Of a stretch of DNA of 26,416 nt, positions 23,401 through 26,416 are shown in pieces. The DNA lies in the IMG/VR virus record IMGVR_UViG_3300010297_000069, positions 1 through 26,416 of that record. The stretch is one strand, 5' to 3'. The first letter of the stretch is position 1. Each line of letters starts with the position of its first letter. The position numbers and the translations under genes are program-made. The DNA comes from a virus. The notes under the pieces are model-generated. The model was not told the DNA's origin. It did no database searches and saw only the letters and a program-made list of their open reading frames with translations.

Positions 23401-26400
23401 ATAGTTATGCCCAAGAAAGATACAAAAATGGTATCGCTACTCTTGGATCTGGTGTAAGAGCATCTGATATTATTGATGTTAGACCTAGGGTTACTGATTT
23501 TGATGCATCTCTTGGAGTTCCAACAAATTCTCCTTTTGCTTTTGATTCTAGAAACTTTGGTGCTGCAGGAAATAATCCTTCTCTAGTTCTTTCACCTAAC
23601 GAATCATCAACTGTAGACTATTCATTCTATCTACCAAGAATTGATAGATTGTCCCTCAATAAAAATGGCAATATTATTTTAACAAGAGGTGTATCATCTA
23701 CTTTCCCCAAAGCACCATCAAGTGTGGATGATACTATGGATCTCGCAACAATTGAGTATCCAGCATACTTGTTTAATCTTGATAATATTAAGGTATCTCT
23801 ATTTGATAACAAGCGTTATACGATGAGAGATATTCGTAAGTTAGAGGATAGAATTGAGGCAGTAGAAGAACTAACTGCACTTAATCTACTCGAATTGAAT
23901 ACAAAAGCACTGCAAATTAAAGACAGTGATGGATTTGATAGATTTAAGAGTGGTTTCTTTGTAGATACATTCAGAAACACTGATATTATTGATATCAAAA
24001 ACTTAGATTCTAATGTATCTGTAAACACAAATACAACAGAACTAGGGTCTGATGTTTCTATCAATACCCTTAAGGGTCAAGCATCTCCAGAATTAAACAC
24101 TGATATTACAACAGCAGATTTCTCTACTGATTTACAATTACTTGATAACAATATCAAGAAAACTGGTGATTTAGTTACTCTAAATTATTCTCAGGTTGAG
24201 TGGGGAAATATCACTCAAAAATTTGCAACAAAATCTCAGAGTGTCAATCCATTTGGAGTCCAAAACTATAATGGTTTTGTAAAATTAACTCCATCTTCGG
24301 ATACCTGGGCAAAAACAATTAATACCACAGGTGAGGTAATTGTCCGAACTCAGGGTGAATGGCAAGAATCACTATTAGGAAACTTAATCAATAGTTCTAC
24401 CCCAGACAACCACTTAAGATCTAGAAATGTTCAGTTTGAAGCAAGTGGTTTAAAACCAGCAACAACATATTATTCATTCTTTGGTGGAAGTGGAAATGTA
24501 GATGTAGTACCAAAACTTATAAAAGTTTCCATGACCAGTGGGGTATTCCAAACAGGTGAAACTGTAATTGGTTTGGTAAATGGTGAGCAAGTGTCTTCGT
24601 TTAGAGTTGCTGCAGCAAATCATAAAACAGGTCCATACAACACACCAACGACCACTTATGCAGAAGATCCATATTCACCAACTCTTACATTAACAACATA
24701 TTCTTCATCATCAACAGTACTAAACATTGATACATTCTCTCTAGCAGATGCATCTGATGGAAGATTCTATGGATATGCTCCAGCAGGCATGATTTTAGTT
24801 GGAAAAACTAGTTCTGCTCAAGCAACTGTTGGGACTCAAACACTTAACACAGATTCAGTTGGAGACCTTATTGGATGCTTCTTTATTAGAGATCCACTAT
24901 CAACACCAACTCCCCCATCTTCATTTAAAGTTGGTTCTAAATCATTTAAACTTACATCAAGTTCAACAAACTCTAACGTCCAAAATCTCTCATTTACTGA
25001 AAATACATTCTTCTCATCTGGTGTATTTGATCAAACAGTTTATTCTGAAAGTGTTTCCGTAAGAAGACCTCCAGCATCATTACCATTATCAGCAATTAAG
25101 AGTGATCCACTATCACAAACATTCAGGAGTGATGCTACCGGTGGATTCTTAACTGGTATTGGATTGTATTTTGCAGGAAAAGATACTAAAGAGAAAATGT
25201 TTGTTGAAATTAGAGAAACTGATATAGGTGGAGTTCCAACAAACAAACTCATTCAAGATTATGCAAGAATAGAAGTATCACCATCAATGGTTACAACTTC
25301 TACCGATGGTGATACTGAAACCAAGTTAATGTTTAAATCGCCAGTATATTTGCAACCAAATAAACAGTACTCGCTGTGCTTAATTTCACCATCATCAGCA
25401 AATTATAAAGTCTATACAGCAGAATCTACAAAAGCAACTGTTAAGACTCAAAATTATCCAAATGCTGATCAAATTATATACTCAAATCAGTATACAGGAG
25501 GTAATCTGTATAAACCACAAAATGGTGCAACTTCTGTTCCAAGTCTATTTGAGGATCTAAAATTTGTATGCTATAAAGCACAGTTTACATCATCATCCGG
25601 TACTTTATACATTAACAACCCAATCATTTCTATTGGATCCACAGATTTTAATGAACCAGATGCAAATATTTACAAATTACAATCTAATGCTATTAGATCG
25701 TTCCCAAGAAAACTAAACGTTGGTATCAATACAACTTATAACACTCTCTTCACTCCAGGATCTAAAGTTTTTGAGGGTGGTGCTAATGGTGCCAATGCTT
25801 TAATTGAAAAAACTGGTGGAAATATTGGTGGTGGAAATCTTGGAACTGACTACAATATTACAAATGCTGGAATTGGATATTCTAATGGAAACTTCAGTAA
25901 CGTAAGTCTCTATACAATTACTGGAAATGGATCTGGGGCAACAGCATCTTCTCTTGGATTTGGATCTGGAATTTTAAATGCAGTTTCTATTGGAAATACT
26001 GGTAATGGTTATGCGGTTGGTGATGTTCTTGGAATTACAACAAGTGAAGTTGGTGGAAAGGGAACTGGTGCAAGAATTACAGTTGCTGTTGTACCAAACA
26101 CAGATACATTGTATTTGACAAGTGTCAAGGGTCAAGAATTTACTGAAGGTGGAACACTATCTATCGAACAAGGTGATGGAACTTTAGTATCTTTGGCAGG
26201 AACAATTGTTAGAGGATCAAATGTAGTTCCTAGTGCAATTTATGAAGGAAACGTATTTGAGGTTTCTCATTATAATCATGGTATGCACGCTGACAATAAC
26301 AAAGTTACAATTGGTGGAATAGAACCAAATACTCAAGTAACAACGTTAACGGCAGCAATTGTTTCCACAGATACTACAGTTTCTGTTGCAAATACATCAC

Positions 26401-26416
26401 TGTTTGCAAACTTTGA
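20487..26416 (+). CDS. Giant DUF4815-type virion structural protein (partial, runs off right edge)
   Basis: The frame from ATG 20487 is open to the window end (1,976 codons plus two bases), so the C-terminus is missing. Residues 12-66 (YYDDFDAQDNYYRVLFKPGF, then SRELTTLQSILQNQIKSFG) and YTMRDIRKLEDRI (1111-1123) with DGFDRFKSGFFVDTF (1148-1162) are the marks of the DUF4815 family of phage structural proteins. Further on are a DPLSQTF motif (1540-1546) followed by GGFLTGIGLYFAGKD, two G-x-G-Y turns (near 1795 and 1840), HYNHGMH (1928-1934), and, at the very edge, the start of a TTVSVANTSLFANF module like that at the front of gp7. It follows gp8 after four bases, the position of gp9/gp10 in T4, and is probably an outer baseplate or fibre-connector protein. 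Only a weak GGA precedes the ATG. Exact virion position is inference. Confidence 0.88.
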   Translation, partial: MSQKTNLNVTPYYDDFDAQDNYYRVLFKPGFPVQSRELTTLQSILQNQIKSFGSSIFKDGSVVIPGNVSYNSSYHSVKINPTHVGLSVGLYLKELVGKKIKGQTSQLSAVVQHVITSTESETDDYTLYVKYTTADSDFAITEFRDGETLILEENLVYGNTTISTGDTFATLIAADATAVASSVSIEQGIYFIRGHFVLVDSGTIVLDQYTNTPSYRVGLSITESLIDAQEDNNLYDNARGFSNYAAPGADRLKISATLSKKRLTDVDDKNFVEILRVSDGIVKKIQDTSNYSQIKEYIAKRTYEESGDYAVDPFRIEIDDSLNDRLNSDGVFFSNQRTEQGNTPSEDLLALKVSPGKAYVRGFDIEKTSTTIIDVDKPRDILEVKNTTVPFEMGNKLVVNNVEGTPYIGLDNNFKVDLHYRRRPVGSGATIGQARIYSFGVSDASYQNASTEFDLYLFDIQTYTILTLNNGATLAQVPVGSYVKGLSSGATGYVVEHAGTEFKLNQTSGTFIQDEEVSLNGDPTLTRSIQSLTVYGASDVRAVFQSYESVAGLTTSFIADAKLNLQTLPGFKVTDTLAIDSASGVATCAGRTFAGIKTETIISYQVAGESIPRYNRVESVSSDGLSLTLQNITGVSNVNLGGIGNGSFTFNVGVPKITNSDKAQLYAPLNSKNISDVSLAGSDLTIVRQVSGKTTSATGTLSITLADTGISDAVFEPFDAERYSVVYEADGDIDPLTSEKFVLDGTGTSINLAGLEAGVNVTVNVTLKKSNIKTKQKVYTRSQKTEVIRTVGSATTITSGLTQSSRFGLRVEDEIISLNTADVNDIVAIYESVDSGSVSLDRLTFSSGLNLNTESILGEKITGQTSGAVAQIVTRVSSTVIEFVYLNSNKFVIGETVKFEESGLSGSPTIVTKGSYINRTNQYILDNGQREQFYDYSRIIRKSTNVPTNKLLVIFNKYTVPTNDSGHVYTVNSYAQERYKNGIATLGSGVRASDIIDVRPRVTDFDASLGVPTNSPFAFDSRNFGAAGNNPSLVLSPNESSTVDYSFYLPRIDRLSLNKNGNIILTRGVSSTFPKAPSSVDDTMDLATIEYPAYLFNLDNIKVSLFDNKRYTMRDIRKLEDRIEAVEELTALNLLELNTKALQIKDSDGFDRFKSGFFVDTFRNTDIIDIKNLDSNVSVNTNTTELGSDVSINTLKGQASPELNTDITTADFSTDLQLLDNNIKKTGDLVTLNYSQVEWGNITQKFATKSQSVNPFGVQNYNGFVKLTPSSDTWAKTINTTGEVIVRTQGEWQESLLGNLINSSTPDNHLRSRNVQFEASGLKPATTYYSFFGGSGNVDVVPKLIKVSMTSGVFQTGETVIGLVNGEQVSSFRVAAANHKTGPYNTPTTTYAEDPYSPTLTLTTYSSSSTVLNIDTFSLADASDGRFYGYAPAGMILVGKTSSAQATVGTQTLNTDSVGDLIGCFFIRDPLSTPTPPSSFKVGSKSFKLTSSSTNSNVQNLSFTENTFFSSGVFDQTVYSESVSVRRPPASLPLSAIKSDPLSQTFRSDATGGFLTGIGLYFAGKDTKEKMFVEIRETDIGGVPTNKLIQDYARIEVSPSMVTTSTDGDTETKLMFKSPVYLQPNKQYSLCLISPSSANYKVYTAESTKATVKTQNYPNADQIIYSNQYTGGNLYKPQNGATSVPSLFEDLKFVCYKAQFTSSSGTLYINNPIISIGSTDFNEPDANIYKLQSNAIRSFPRKLNVGINTTYNTLFTPGSKVFEGGANGANALIEKTGGNIGGGNLGTDYNITNAGIGYSNGNFSNVSLYTITGNGSGATASSLGFGSGILNAVSIGNTGNGYAVGDVLGITTSEVGGKGTGARITVAVVPNTDTLYLTSVKGQEFTEGGTLSIEQGDGTLVSLAGTIVRGSNVVPSAIYEGNVFEVSHYNHGMHADNNKVTIGGIEPNTQVTTLTAAIVSTDTTVSVANTSLFANF

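Noticed and set aside
24799-25062. 87-codon plus-strand frame rich in Leu and His within the DUF4815 gene
   Set aside because: It is a shifted frame inside a long open frame that continues coherently on both sides with family motifs.

Overview
The window looks like part of the late structural region of a T4-like marine cyanophage (a myovirus of Synechococcus or Prochlorococcus). Three baseplate wedge proteins are recognisable from T4-family signatures: gp25, gp6 and gp8. Between gp6 and gp8 lies a giant 4,554-residue protein that I read as a vastly expanded gp7. After gp8 comes a giant DUF4815-type structural protein that runs off the right edge. No RNA polymerase, tRNA, CRISPR, insertion sequence or integrase was seen. 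All genes are on the + strand.

Layout: positions 1-162 are an unusually GC-rich patch (115 G/C of 162 bases by my count) with C-run repeats and a strong hairpin. The sequence changes abruptly to AT-rich at about 163. From 198 to 2917 there is a cluster of small genes: an AbrB-like protein, a GT-A-type glycosyltransferase-like protein, a 62-aa conserved protein, a 48-aa very basic protein nested over the end of that gene, a SET-domain protein, a 211-aa protein with a TTG start, and a 95-aa acidic protein behind a hairpin that covers its ribosome binding site. From 2921 onward the baseplate genes follow almost without gaps: gp25, gp6, giant gp7, gp8 and the DUF4815 protein. T4-type late promoter sequences (TATAAATA) stand before gp25, before gp8, and inside the end of gp6 ahead of the giant gene.

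How it works together: in T4, gp6, gp7, gp8, gp10, gp25 and gp53 form the six wedges around the baseplate hub. Here gp25, gp6 and gp8 keep roughly their usual form, although gp8 has an insert. The gp7-position protein carries thousands of extra residues of repetitive beta-rich modules. The same module types (G-S-G-Y repeats and others) recur in gp8 and in the DUF4815 protein, so three neighbouring virion proteins share a pool of surface modules. The upstream small genes look accessory: possible transcription control (AbrB-like), sugar transfer (glycosyltransferase) and protein methylation (SET).

The most notable feature is the giant gp7. Its T4 gp7-like core appears split into two blocks about 2,200 residues apart. 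The insert contains a YHYH domain, and the C-terminal half contains a three-copy cysteine-bearing repeat. Large proteins in this position are known to me from other cyanophages, so this architecture may be known in outline even if the modules are not characterised.
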